Counted from the first letter of the stretch, positions 1-7,088 are shown. The stretch is 19,528 nt of DNA from Chitinophaga pinensis (GCA_945889235.1 CAMDBK010000022.1:1-19528); one strand, 5' to 3'. Notes: generated from the sequence alone by a model not told the origin. Made by a program: numbers and translations.

Positions 1-2
1 TT

Positions 3-329
3 CCGGGCTTTATGTGTCAGGGTGGTGATTTTACCAACGGCAACGGCACGGGCGGCAAAAGCATTTATGGCGACAGATTTGCTGACGAAAATTTTACCCT
101 CAAACATACCGAAGCCGGTTTGCTGAGCAGCGCCAATGCAGGACCTAACACCAATGGTTCACAGTTTTTTATTACCACTGCAGTTACTGCATGGCTTGAC
201 GGATATCACGTTGTTTTCGGAAAAGTGATTGAAGGAATGGATGTAGTAAGGGCTTGTGAAAAATTAGGAAGCCAGAGCGGAGCTACTTCTAAAAAGATTA
301 TTGTTGCTGACTGCGGACAGTTGAAATAA
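3..329 (+). CDS. Cyclophilin-type peptidyl-prolyl cis-trans isomerase, 3' part only
   Basis: Cyclophilins catalyse cis-trans isomerisation of X-Pro peptide bonds and assist protein folding. The open frame is already running at base 3 and gives PGFMCQGGDFTNGNGTGG, the family's conserved catalytic strand and loop. It continues with a GPNTNGSQFFIT segment, also a family hallmark, and with W-L-D-G-Y-H-V-V-F-G-K-V near the end. It stops at TAA 327-329. About the last 108 residues are present; roughly 50 to 60 N-terminal residues, or more if there is a signal peptide or leader domain, lie left of the window. The Met at 12 is internal to the fold and not a start. The gene is convergent with the ParE-like toxin gene and separated from it by a bidirectional terminator. 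Whether the protein is cytosolic or exported cannot be told because the N-terminus is missing. Confidence 0.95.
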   Translation, partial: PGFMCQGGDFTNGNGTGGKSIYGDRFADENFTLKHTEAGLLSSANAGPNTNGSQFFITTAVTAWLDGYHVVFGKVIEGMDVVRACEKLGSQSGATSKKIIVADCGQLK

Positions 330-350
330 TAATCCGGAATTTTAATAAAC

Positions 351-383
351 AAAAAACCCTGTGAAGAACTCACAGGGTTTTTT
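351..383. terminator. Bidirectional rho-independent terminator
   Basis: A perfect inverted repeat with 14-base arms (351-364 and 370-383) and a 5-base loop (AGAAC). The arms carry CCCTGTGA/TCACAGGG, flanked by an A-run on one side and a T-run on the other, so it can terminate transcription from both the cyclophilin gene (+) and the toxin gene (-), which converge here. Confidence 0.9.
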
Positions 384-390
384 GATTTTT

Positions 391-684
391 CTATTCTCTG
401 TAACGCTTTTCAGGTTTCTTTCTTGCATTTATAAAGCGGTAAACTACAATGGTAGTTATTTCAACTTTGTAAACAATTATATAAGGAAACCTAACGAGTT
501 GAATACAACGGAACTCTTTAAACTTTTTCTGAAACCCTAAAGGCGTTTTGATTATCGCTTCCAGCGTTGCATCCCAATCATCAATAAGCCTTATGCTTAA
601 ACCTTTCTGAAGCGCTTCATAATATTCAGCAGCATCCTTTAATTCTTCAAAGGCAACTTTATGAATAGTTAAACTGAATTTCAC
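391..684 (-). CDS. ParE/RelE-superfamily toxin
   Basis: A 97-residue protein with the layout of the RelE/ParE toxin fold. An N-terminal strand (FSLTIHKVAFEELKDA) leads into an alpha-helical hairpin with A-A-E-Y-Y-E near residue 18. Then come a central basic segment (KKFKEFRCIQLVRFPYIIVYKV) and a C-terminal strand ending YRFINARKKPEKRYRE. RelE members cleave ribosome-bound mRNA and ParE members poison gyrase; the sequence alone does not say which applies, though the F-P-Y-x-I-x-Y pattern is common in the ParE/plasmid-stabilisation branch. Its ATG overlaps the end of the upstream antitoxin gene by 4 bases (ATGA), so the pair is translationally coupled in the usual antitoxin-first order. It ends just before the shared terminator. 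Function is inferred from fold pattern and context. Confidence 0.85.
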   Translation of the reverse strand: MKFSLTIHKVAFEELKDAAEYYEALQKGLSIRLIDDWDATLEAIIKTPLGFQKKFKEFRCIQLVRFPYIIVYKVEITTIVVYRFINARKKPEKRYRE

Positions 685-920
685 TTTCCTGAATTTTTGA
701 GCAATATTTTTCTTACTTGCTCCTTTGTATAAGTTACCGCTTCCCCACTTTTATATTCCGCTTCCTGCTCCATCAAAATTTGTTTGTCATCATCACTTAA
801 CTCAAAATCATACTGCGGATTTCTGTTATTGATAATGGTATAAATTGCCTGAAGAAAATTTTCATCTTCTATTGTATCAATAGTTTTTATGATTTCTTTT
901 TTAAGCGCGGAAGTTGTCAT
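681..920 (-). CDS. Antitoxin partner of the ParE/RelE-like toxin
   Basis: A 79-residue acidic protein directly upstream of the toxin with a 4-base ATGA overlap. The N-terminal half is helical (LKKEIIKTIDTIEDENFLQAIYTIINN). The C-terminal half (LSDDDKQILMEQEAEYKSGEAVTYTKEQVRKILL) resembles the addiction-module antitoxins common in Bacteroidota, where a Y-K-x-G-x-x-x-x-Y/W-x-x-x-x-V motif precedes the end. By analogy it binds and neutralises the toxin through its C-terminus. There is no recognisable HTH or ribbon-helix-helix motif, so self-regulation is uncertain. A -7-like TAAATTTG lies about 25 bases upstream (minus strand, 952-945) with no matching -33 box. Confidence 0.8.
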   Translation of the reverse strand: MTTSALKKEIIKTIDTIEDENFLQAIYTIINNRNPQYDFELSDDDKQILMEQEAEYKSGEAVTYTKEQVRKILLKNSGK

Positions 921-962
921 TGTTTATGATTTTAAAGAGAGAAACAAATTTAAGAAGAAATT

Positions 963-2288
963 TTATTCCACCACCACCTTCCTCACCACCACCTCATCAC
1001 CCGCGCGGACTTTAAAGAGGTAAAGACCTTTTGAGAAACGGCTGACATCAATTGTCAATTTCTCATTGTCAATTATCAATTGATTTACCACCTGCCCGGT
1101 AATAGTTTGTATGCTTAGTTCGGCATTTTTGTAGTTTGCTGTTGCCGGAAATTCTATTGTGATTTGGGCGGTGGCGGGGTTGGGGTAGATTTTGAAAATA
1201 GCTTTATTATTATCAATTATGCTTCCCGGGGTATTGCCGCATGTAGTATTTGTTTTTGCCGGAGCCATTTCTACTATCGGAGACATTGCTGTGCAGCCAA
1301 AACTATCTATAACAAAAACTTCATAATTACCAGATACTTCCCAACAATGGAATTGGTTTATTGCTCCTGCTATTGGTTGACCGTTTAAATACCATTGATA
1401 AGATGCGAATGATGGAATACAAAAGAGTGTGTCACCACTTTCATAGATTATAGGATTAGGATTGCTGATACCTATTTCAATTGTATCAGAACCAAACCAA
1501 CACGTATCAACCAATACACTTACAAAATAATCTCCTGAATCGCTTACTGAAATACTTTGTGTTGTATCACCGGTTGACCATAAATAAGCATCATAACCGT
1601 TTTCGGCATTTAAAATAATCGTGTCGCCATAGCATACTGTTAATGGGCCGGAGGCGGTAATGATGGGGTTGTAAGTGGTGTCTGCACAACCGGGGGTTGG
1701 CGTACCAAAAGAATAGTCTTTCACATAACATCGACCTGCATTTGGGCAATACACTCTTATCCAACCGTAAGTGGTATCTGAAATGGTTTGATACTTTATA
1801 CCGATATATTCATCAATTGTATCCACCCAATCATTGACAAACTGAAAGGTTCCTGCACTATTACTGCTTAAAGTCAAGAACATCGGTAAACTATTCCATT
1901 CTGCATCATCAGGATTAATGGTATCACCATAATAAAGTGGCATGGCCACCTTGGCTACCTGCCAATAACTCTGATAGTTGTTATACACAGAATCAATACG
2001 CCCCAATCTGATAAACATATCTGGGTTTAATGGTGTAATTGTGATACTCCGAGATTGACCACCCAATCCACCACTGCAAGAAGCATTTATTCGAAAATCG
2101 TTTTGAGAATCCTCATTAATATCAATATAATAATTTTCAATAACGGTGTTAGTAGTACAACCAACATAGTCTATTAATGTATCCGGAATTATATCAGTAT
2201 ATGCCCAGAGTTCATGCCCCGCCAGAATCTGTGAGTATGAATTAACCCAACCTGTCAGCAACGTTAGCAGAAGAACTACCTTTTTCAT
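963..2288 (-). CDS. Secreted protein with Ig/PKD-like domains and a T9SS type A sorting domain
   Basis: A protein of about 441 residues when started at the ATG at 2288. A TTG three codons upstream is also in frame but sits inside a -7 promoter-like motif, so ATG is preferred. It begins with a Sec signal peptide (MKKVVLLLTLLTGWVNSYSQ). Residues about 25-205 show no domain I recognise. Residues about 210-340 form two Ig/PKD-like beta modules (V-C-Y-G-D-T-I-I-L-N, Y-L-W-S-T-G-D-T-T-Q-S-I, Y-Q-W-Y-L-N-G). Residues about 365-441 are a type A T9SS sorting domain with IYPNPATAQITIEF, I-x-x-I-T-G-Q-V-V and F-S-K-G-L-Y-L-F-K-V near the end. It should be exported by Sec, then moved across the outer membrane by the Por/T9SS machinery and its C-terminal domain cleaved. 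The passenger's substrate is unknown. Confidence 0.85.
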   Translation of the reverse strand: MKKVVLLLTLLTGWVNSYSQILAGHELWAYTDIIPDTLIDYVGCTTNTVIENYYIDINEDSQNDFRINASCSGGLGGQSRSITITPLNPDMFIRLGRIDSVYNNYQSYWQVAKVAMPLYYGDTINPDDAEWNSLPMFLTLSSNSAGTFQFVNDWVDTIDEYIGIKYQTISDTTYGWIRVYCPNAGRCYVKDYSFGTPTPGCADTTYNPIITASGPLTVCYGDTIILNAENGYDAYLWSTGDTTQSISVSDSGDYFVSVLVDTCWFGSDTIEIGISNPNPIIYESGDTLFCIPSFASYQWYLNGQPIAGAINQFHCWEVSGNYEVFVIDSFGCTAMSPIVEMAPAKTNTTCGNTPGSIIDNNKAIFKIYPNPATAQITIEFPATANYKNAELSIQTITGQVVNQLIIDNEKLTIDVSRFSKGLYLFKVRAGDEVVVRKVVVE

Positions 2289-2294
2289 ATATAA

Positions 2295-2302
2295 CAAAGA
2301 TA
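2295..2302 (-). promoter_or_regulatory. -7 promoter element (TATCTTTG) just ahead of the T9SS protein gene
   Basis: On the minus strand TATCTTTG matches the Bacteroidota -7 consensus TAnnTTTG and ends 6 bases before the ATG at 2288. No TTTG lies at the expected 19 to 21 base distance, where a dispersed repeat sits instead. If it is active, the transcript would have almost no leader. Confidence 0.35.
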
Positions 2303-2310
2303 TAATACAA

Positions 2311-2336
2311 CCCTTCGACTACGTTCAGCATGACAG
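2311..2336. repeat. Dispersed intergenic repeat fragment of the TTCGACTACGTTCAGCATGAC type
   Basis: The bases around TTCGACTACGTTCAGC followed by ATGAC, between the acyl-CoA dehydrogenase and T9SS protein genes, resemble a short sequence I know as widely scattered in intergenic DNA of many Bacteroidota (minus strand: GTCATGCTGAACGTAGTCGAA). Only one copy is in this window, so its repeat status rests on prior knowledge. Confidence 0.45.
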
Positions 2337-2347
2337 CAAACGCAGTC

Positions 2348-3487
2348 TTACGCCAATATACTTTTTGAAATAACTAATTTCTGTATCTCAGAAGTTCCTT
2401 CGCCAATGGTGCACAATTTTGAATCACGGTAAAACTTCTCAACCGGAAAATCTTTGGTGTAGCCGTAACCGCCAAATATCTGCACCGCTTCAGTTGAAAC
2501 TCTTACTGCAACTTCCGATGAATAGTATTTTGCCATCGCACCTTCCTTGGTCATGCGCTCGCCTCTGTTCTTCATATCAGCAGCCTGATAAATCAATAGT
2601 TCAGCTGCTTCAATCTGTGTTGCCATATCGGCAAGCTTAAATGATATTGCCTGAAAATTTGAAATCGGTTGTCCGAATTGCTGACGCTCTTTTGAATATT
2701 TAAGTGCCGCTTCATACGCACCTTTTGCAATTCCCAAACCAAGTGCAGCAATGGAAATTCTTCCTCCATCCAATACTTTCATGGCTTGAATAAATCCTTC
2801 TCCCTCCTGCCCCATCACCTGACTTTTATGAACGCGGCAATCCTGAAAAATCAATTCTGTTGTTTCGGAGGCACGCATTCCTAATTTGTTTTCTTTTTTA
2901 CCTGCGCTGAAACCGGGTGTTCCTCTTTCAATGATGAATGCTGTCATTCCGCGTGAATCACCTTTTGCTCCGGTGCGCGCAATTACTACAGCTACATCTC
3001 CTGATTTTCCATGTGTGATAAAATTCTTTGCTCCGTTCAGTACATAATAGTCACCGTCTTTTTCTGCAATGGTTAACATACGTGCTGAATCAGAACCGGT
3101 GTTGGTTTCTGTTAAACCCCACGCACCAATGAATTCAGCAGTAGCCAGCTTTGTTAAATATTTTTTCTTCTGCTCTTCGTTCCCGAAATACATAATGTGT
3201 CCGGTGCAAAGTGAGTTGTGTGCAGCAAGCGAAAGCCCAATAGAACCGCACACTTTTGATATTTCAACAATGGCTGTGATATATTCAAAATATCCAAAAC
3301 CCGAACCACCATATTCTGTGGGAACTAAGACTCCCATCAAACCAAGTTCACCCAGTTTCTTGAAAACAGGAACAGGAAATTCCTGACTCTCGTCCCACTC
3401 CATAAACTTCGGTCGTATTTCTTTATCTGCAAAATCGCGCACCATTTGCGCAATCATTTTCTGGTTTTCGTTTTCGGTAAATTCCAT
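2348..3487 (-). CDS. Acyl-CoA dehydrogenase (FAD-dependent)
   Basis: A 379-residue protein of the usual length for the short/medium-chain acyl-CoA dehydrogenase family, which oxidises acyl-CoA to trans-2-enoyl-CoA in beta-oxidation or branched-chain amino acid breakdown, passing electrons to ETF. Visible landmarks are the N-terminal helical part (FADKEIRPKFMEWDE), the substrate/FAD motif AWGLTETNTGSDS, the FITHG strand, a middle R-A-S-E-T-T-E segment, the FAD-dimer helix around RQQFGQPISNFQAISFKLAD, the Q-I-F-G-G-Y-G-Y-T motif, and the terminal GEGTSEIQ with Glu363 at the catalytic-base position of short/medium-chain enzymes. Chain-length preference cannot be read from the sequence. It lies 48 bases downstream of apt in the same direction. 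The enzyme is cytosolic. Confidence 0.95.
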   Translation of the reverse strand: MEFTENENQKMIAQMVRDFADKEIRPKFMEWDESQEFPVPVFKKLGELGLMGVLVPTEYGGSGFGYFEYITAIVEISKVCGSIGLSLAAHNSLCTGHIMYFGNEEQKKKYLTKLATAEFIGAWGLTETNTGSDSARMLTIAEKDGDYYVLNGAKNFITHGKSGDVAVVIARTGAKGDSRGMTAFIIERGTPGFSAGKKENKLGMRASETTELIFQDCRVHKSQVMGQEGEGFIQAMKVLDGGRISIAALGLGIAKGAYEAALKYSKERQQFGQPISNFQAISFKLADMATQIEAAELLIYQAADMKNRGERMTKEGAMAKYYSSEVAVRVSTEAVQIFGGYGYTKDFPVEKFYRDSKLCTIGEGTSEIQKLVISKSILA

Positions 3488-3491
3488 TGTA

Positions 3492-3527
3492 TAGAACGCT
3501 GATTATTATGATTTTTATGATTATCGA
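3492..3527. repeat. Short AT-rich dispersed-repeat-like spacer
   Basis: On the minus strand the spacer between apt and the acyl-CoA dehydrogenase gene contains tandem near-copies of a 9-base unit (ATCATAAAA, ATCATAATA, then ATCAGCG). It resembles an 'AATCATAAAAATCA...GCGTTC' sequence I have seen scattered between Bacteroidota genes. There is only one copy here, so this is a low-confidence call. Confidence 0.3.
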
Positions 3528-3535
3528 AGATTGGT

Positions 3536-4063
3536 TTAATAGTTTACCAAGTTGATTATTTCTTTTGAATATTTTTTGAGTTGTTCTTCTCCGTTTAAAA
3601 AATTTAACCCCACAATAAAAGCAAAAGCAGAAACGTTTCCTCCTTGCATTTTTACTAATTCGGCAGCAGCACAGGCGGTGCCACCCGTTGCCAGCAAATC
3701 ATCATGCACCAATACGTTCCAGCCTTTTTTAATTGCATCGGTGTGCATTTCTATGGTTGCGCTTCCGTATTCTAAATTGTAGGAATAAGAAACAGTTTTG
3801 TAAGGCAATTTCCCTGGTTTGCGTGCAGGAATAAAAGGAACATTTAATTGTTCAGCTAATAACAGAGCGAAAAAAAATCCGCGACTTTCAATACCAACAA
3901 TGGCATCAACAGGTGTTCCGTCAATGCGTTTTATAAATTCATTTACAATATCGCGACACAATTTAGGATCCATCAAAATAGGAGTGATGTCCTTAAATAA
4001 AATTCCCGGTTTTGGAAAATCAGGAATATCGCGAATGGCTGCTTTTAATTTTTGTTCAATCAC
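3536..4063 (-). CDS. apt: Adenine phosphoribosyltransferase
   Basis: A 175-residue purine-salvage enzyme that converts adenine and PRPP to AMP and pyrophosphate in the cytosol. The N-terminus IRDIPDFPKPGILFKDITPIL is the family signature. I-V-G-I-E-S-R-G-F-F-F follows near residues 55-65, then the ARKPGKLPYKT flexible loop (80-90), and the PRPP-binding loop VLVHDDLLATGGTA at 117-130 with its paired Asp residues and T-G-G-T. Length is normal for the family. The start is GTG (plus-strand CAC at 4061-4063), which immediately follows the TAA stop of the upstream helix-hairpin-helix gene with no spacer. No better ATG is available, since the next Met (residue 31) lies inside a conserved motif. Zero spacing implies translational coupling. 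Confidence 0.96.
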   Translation of the reverse strand: MIEQKLKAAIRDIPDFPKPGILFKDITPILMDPKLCRDIVNEFIKRIDGTPVDAIVGIESRGFFFALLLAEQLNVPFIPARKPGKLPYKTVSYSYNLEYGSATIEMHTDAIKKGWNVLVHDDLLATGGTACAAAELVKMQGGNVSAFAFIVGLNFLNGEEQLKKYSKEIINLVNY

Positions 4064-5068
4064 TTAGTCAACGGTCAAATAGGGCGCAATTTTACGCATA
4101 ACATCCTCAGTAACCAAATGTGATTTTTTTATGTCGTCAACAGTTTTGTAATTGCCATGTTGCTGACGGATACTAACGATAGAATTGGCAATATTGTAGC
4201 GGATATACGGATGATTTTTCAGCTCATCAACAGTTGCTTTGTTGATGTTTAGTTGTTTCACTTCAAAAGGGTCAACAGTAAGAAAAGGTTCAATCTCAGC
4301 GTACCGTGCAGAATCAACTCTGTACACTTCCCTCAATTGTTCTTTGCTGTAAAAACCTCCCAATTTTGTTCTCAGTTCAATAATTTTCATGGCAATGTAA
4401 GGTCCGATACCTTTCACTTTTATCAGTTCCAGTGAATCAGAGGTATTGATTTCAACAAGCACGGTTTGTTTGGCGGGATATTCTTTTTTCTCAGGATAAA
4501 TTTTTTGTTCTGTGAAATACTTCTCTTCTTTCTTTTCCTCAGGAATTGAAAGAAAAGCTTCCAGTCGCTGATACTCTTCTTTACTGATAGTATACATTTT
4601 CGCAAAATCTTCTTTCTTACGGAAATTACCGCCCTTGTTGCGGTAATTAAGAATTCCGGATGCTTGTTTTTTGCTTAAACCAAGTTTAATAAAATCTTCT
4701 TCTGTAGCTGTATTCGGGTTAAATGCAAAGAGTACAGCAGAAGGTTTTGAAGGACTTGAAATTTCATCAGCGATGATTTGTTTAGCTGAATCTGCATCTT
4801 GTTTCATTTCTGCGCTGGCAATAAATTCATCTACTTGTTTTTTAAAACCGCCAGTATCATAAATAGTTTGCGTATGATAAAAACGATACGCAAAGGTGCC
4901 AACACTAAAAAATAATATCAGAATAAGAACAAGAAGAATACCACTCTTTTCCTCCTTGTGAAAGGTAAAATAGTCGCGCAAATAATTGCTGAAAGAAGAT
5001 TCTGTGTTCTTCTTTTTTTTGAACTTTCTTTGACTGAATAAACTTTGTAAATACGTTTTGAGCGACAC
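4064..5068 (-). CDS. Membrane-anchored helix-hairpin-helix (ComEA-like) protein
   Basis: A 334-residue protein. A basic N-terminal tail (R-K-F-K-K-K-K) and amphipathic stretch (1-42) precede one transmembrane segment (about 43-61, GILLVLILILFFSVGTFAY), then a linker, then three helix-hairpin-helix repeats. These lie at about 116-173 (NPNTATEEDFIKLGLSKKQA), 206-265 (INTSDSLELIKVKGIGPYIA) and 273-333 (LNINKATVDELKNHPYIRY). This repeat type binds DNA non-specifically, as in ComEA, the DNA receptor of natural transformation. Here the domain would face the periplasm, but its actual role in Bacteroidota is not established. A charged E/K-rich linker (176-200) separates repeats 1 and 2. The start is GTG (5066-5068); an upstream in-frame stop rules out an earlier start. 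A hairpin abuts the start codon. Confidence 0.85.
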   Translation of the reverse strand: MSLKTYLQSLFSQRKFKKKKNTESSFSNYLRDYFTFHKEEKSGILLVLILILFFSVGTFAYRFYHTQTIYDTGGFKKQVDEFIASAEMKQDADSAKQIIADEISSPSKPSAVLFAFNPNTATEEDFIKLGLSKKQASGILNYRNKGGNFRKKEDFAKMYTISKEEYQRLEAFLSIPEEKKEEKYFTEQKIYPEKKEYPAKQTVLVEINTSDSLELIKVKGIGPYIAMKIIELRTKLGGFYSKEQLREVYRVDSARYAEIEPFLTVDPFEVKQLNINKATVDELKNHPYIRYNIANSIVSIRQQHGNYKTVDDIKKSHLVTEDVMRKIAPYLTVD

Positions 5069-5089
5069 AGCTGAATGTTTTATTCAGCT
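5069..5089 (-). promoter_or_regulatory. Hairpin directly upstream of the GTG start of the HHH protein gene
   Basis: Perfect 8-base inverted repeat AGCTGAAT/ATTCAGCT with a 5-base loop. Its last base on the minus strand touches the GTG start codon. There is no T-run after it in the direction of transcription, so it is not a normal terminator. In mRNA it would cover the ribosome-binding region. Confidence 0.45.
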
Positions 5090-5106
5090 AAAATAAATAA
5101 TTTTTG

Positions 5107-6045
5107 TTACCCTTTTTCTTTGAGTTGGGTATCCAGAATTTGCAACCCTTCTTCAAACGAATGTGGTTTATAATCCAGTTCACGGTAAGCTTTGTCTAGG
5201 ATAAAACCTGTGCGTGGCGGGCGTTTGGCAGCCTGATTCAAGGTATCAGATTTTATGGGCCGCACGATTGACTTATCTAATTTCCAGAAATCAGCTACGC
5301 GGTAAACCAATTCAAGAATGCTCATGATGTCTTTTCCTGAAACGTGAAAAATTCCTTTGGCTTTCTTATCAGCTGCACTGATGCAGGCATCTGCCAAATC
5401 TTCTGCAAGAGTTGGAGAACGGAATTGATCATCAACAACATTAATAGTTTGTCCTTTTTCCAAAGCGCCTTTTGCCCACAACACCACATTGGAACGGCTC
5501 ATGTTATCTACAATTCCGTAGACGATAATGGTTCGCAGAATTGCCCAACTGATGTTACTTTTCTGTAATACTTTTTCCGATTCATATTTTGAAAGAGCGT
5601 AATAACTCAGGGGATTGGGTTGGTCTTCTTCTTTGTAAGGACCGGCTTCTCCGTCAAAAACAAAATCAGTACTGAGATGGATGAAATGAGGAGCCTCACC
5701 CCCTAGCCCCTCTCCGAGGGAGAGGGGAGAAAGAACCTTCACAAAATTTTCTACAGTTGTAACATTTGCTGCCCAACACTCTTCACGCTGAACTTCACAA
5801 GCATCAACATTGGTTATTGCTGCGGTGTTGATGATTACATGCGGTTTAAATTTTTTAATCGCAATGCGAACATCCTCTAATTTTGAAATATCAAGATTGA
5901 TATAGGTGTATCCATTTTTTTCAATCAACCTGTTTTCACCTTTTGAAGCAGCTACAAGATTTACATCCGTGCGTTGTAAAAGTTTGTAAACTATTTTTTG
6001 TCCAAGCAAACCATTGGAACCCGTTACCAGTATTGTTTTCTTCAT
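5107..6045 (-). CDS. RmlD-like NAD(P)-dependent sugar-nucleotide reductase (SDR family)
   Basis: A 312-residue extended short-chain dehydrogenase of the dTDP-4-dehydrorhamnose reductase type. The Rossmann motif T-G-S-N-G-L-L-G-Q-K is at residues 8-17, the conserved INTAAITNVDACE at 72-84, the Ser/Thr strand HLSTDFVFDG at 123-132, and the catalytic Y-x-x-x-K as Tyr149-Ala-Leu-Ser-Lys153. RmlD reduces dTDP-4-keto-rhamnose to dTDP-L-rhamnose; no other rml genes are next to it, so the true substrate is open. An insert of about 14 residues (106-119, SPLSLGEGLGGEAP) sits between a helix and the STDFVF strand and is encoded by a palindromic repeat. It ends 38 bases before the HHH gene and starts 2 bases after the potassium-channel gene. 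Confidence 0.88.
   Translation of the reverse strand: MKKTILVTGSNGLLGQKIVYKLLQRTDVNLVAASKGENRLIEKNGYTYINLDISKLEDVRIAIKKFKPHVIINTAAITNVDACEVQREECWAANVTTVENFVKVLSPLSLGEGLGGEAPHFIHLSTDFVFDGEAGPYKEEDQPNPLSYYALSKYESEKVLQKSNISWAILRTIIVYGIVDNMSRSNVVLWAKGALEKGQTINVVDDQFRSPTLAEDLADACISAADKKAKGIFHVSGKDIMSILELVYRVADFWKLDKSIVRPIKSDTLNQAAKRPPRTGFILDKAYRELDYKPHSFEEGLQILDTQLKEKG
5689..5732. repeat. Palindromic repeat element inserted in frame within the RmlD-like gene
   Basis: The core is a perfect 9-base inverted repeat, CCCCTCTCC (5707-5715) and GGAGAGGGG (5719-5727), with a 3-base GAG loop, flanked by G-rich/C-rich bases (CCTCACCCCCTAG on the left, AGAAAG on the right). On the minus strand it is read as SPLSLGEGLGGEAP without breaking the frame. 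The sequence type (CTCTCC...GGAGAGGG...GGTGAGG) is one I recognise as a dispersed element in Bacteroidota. Other RmlD-like proteins run straight through here without such a loop, as far as I know the family. Confidence 0.75.
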
Positions 6046-6047
6046 TG

Positions 6048-7064
6048 TTATGATAACTGCTTGAATTCTTTACGCAGATGATTTATCTGTTCATGCGTTC
6101 CCAAAACAAAAATCCGTGAATCAGGTTTTATAATTGTATCGGGTGAAGGATTGATGATGTATTGCCCTTCAGAAGTTTTGAACCCGACAATATTTGCTCC
6201 GAATTTATTTCTGATTTCAAGCTCGCGAATAGTCTTTCCGTGAATTTCGTCCTGCAAATCTTCACCGCTAATTTCATCCAGGTGAAATTCAATATCACCG
6301 CCACCGGTAAGCACATCAATAAACTCAACAATATTTGGTTTTAAAACCAGCGAAGCCATGTGTGCACCACCAATTTTGTCAGGCATTATTACATTGTTAG
6401 CACCTGCTCTTTTTAGTTTAACATCTGAGTGTTCATCCGATGCACGACTTATAATTTTAATATTGGGTTGAATAACGCGGGCAGTAAGCACCACAAAAAG
6501 ATTATCGGCATCTTTAGGAAGCGTTGTAATAATTGCACGGGCATTTTTTATTCCTGCCTTAATCAGAACCTCATCATGCGTGGCATCACCGATTATTATT
6601 AATTCGCGGTCAAAGTCAACAAATGAATCTATTCCGTCTTCATTACTTTCAACAATAACAAAAGGGGTTTTGTGTGATTTCAGGCGGCTGGCTGCTTGTT
6701 TTCCGTTTCTGCCGTAACCGCAAATGATAACGTGATCTTTCAATTTCTGTATTTTTTTGTCTGATCTGTAATTCCTGAAAATGCTTTGAAACTCGCCATC
6801 AATAACATACTTTGTTATTCGGGTAATGGCAAGCGCAAATGTACCAATACTTGTGATAATGAGAACTACAGTAAACATTCTGCCGGCATCACTTAGCGGT
6901 TTTATTTCACTGAAACCCACAGTAGCAATGGTTATTACAGACATGTACAACGCCTCCAGAAAATTGTAGTCTTCAATTACCATGTAACCGGCAATACCGA
7001 AAACAAAAATTAAGGTGATAAGAATAATGGGAAGATACAGTTGACGGAACTGTGAAAAAATCAT
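6048..7064 (-). CDS. Two-TM potassium channel with RCK (TrkA-N/TrkA-C) domain
   Basis: A 338-residue protein resembling MthK-type channels. TM1 lies at about 10-30 (YLPIILITLIFVFGIAGYMVI). A pore helix and selectivity filter at 40-53 read T-I-A-T-V-G-F-S-E in place of the canonical T-V-G-Y-G-D. TM2 lies at about 63-84. The RCK N-domain begins at 110 with the Rossmann glycine motif GYGRNG (117-122) and an acidic residue (Glu139) after the second strand that typically favours NAD(H). The RCK C-domain follows at about 255-336. The channel should conduct K+ across the inner membrane, gated by ligand binding to cytoplasmic RCK domains. It follows the PspC gene by 24 bases and leads the RmlD-like gene by 2. 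Ion selectivity with the altered filter is inferred. Confidence 0.9.
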   Translation of the reverse strand: MIFSQFRQLYLPIILITLIFVFGIAGYMVIEDYNFLEALYMSVITIATVGFSEIKPLSDAGRMFTVVLIITSIGTFALAITRITKYVIDGEFQSIFRNYRSDKKIQKLKDHVIICGYGRNGKQAASRLKSHKTPFVIVESNEDGIDSFVDFDRELIIIGDATHDEVLIKAGIKNARAIITTLPKDADNLFVVLTARVIQPNIKIISRASDEHSDVKLKRAGANNVIMPDKIGGAHMASLVLKPNIVEFIDVLTGGGDIEFHLDEISGEDLQDEIHGKTIRELEIRNKFGANIVGFKTSEGQYIINPSPDTIIKPDSRIFVLGTHEQINHLRKEFKQLS

Positions 7065-7088
7065 GGATGGCAGGTTTGTAAAGTCAGA

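Noticed and set aside
5069..5089. Terminator after the RmlD-like gene
   Set aside because: The hairpin has no following T-run on the minus strand and directly touches the next start codon, so it is listed as a possible leader element instead.
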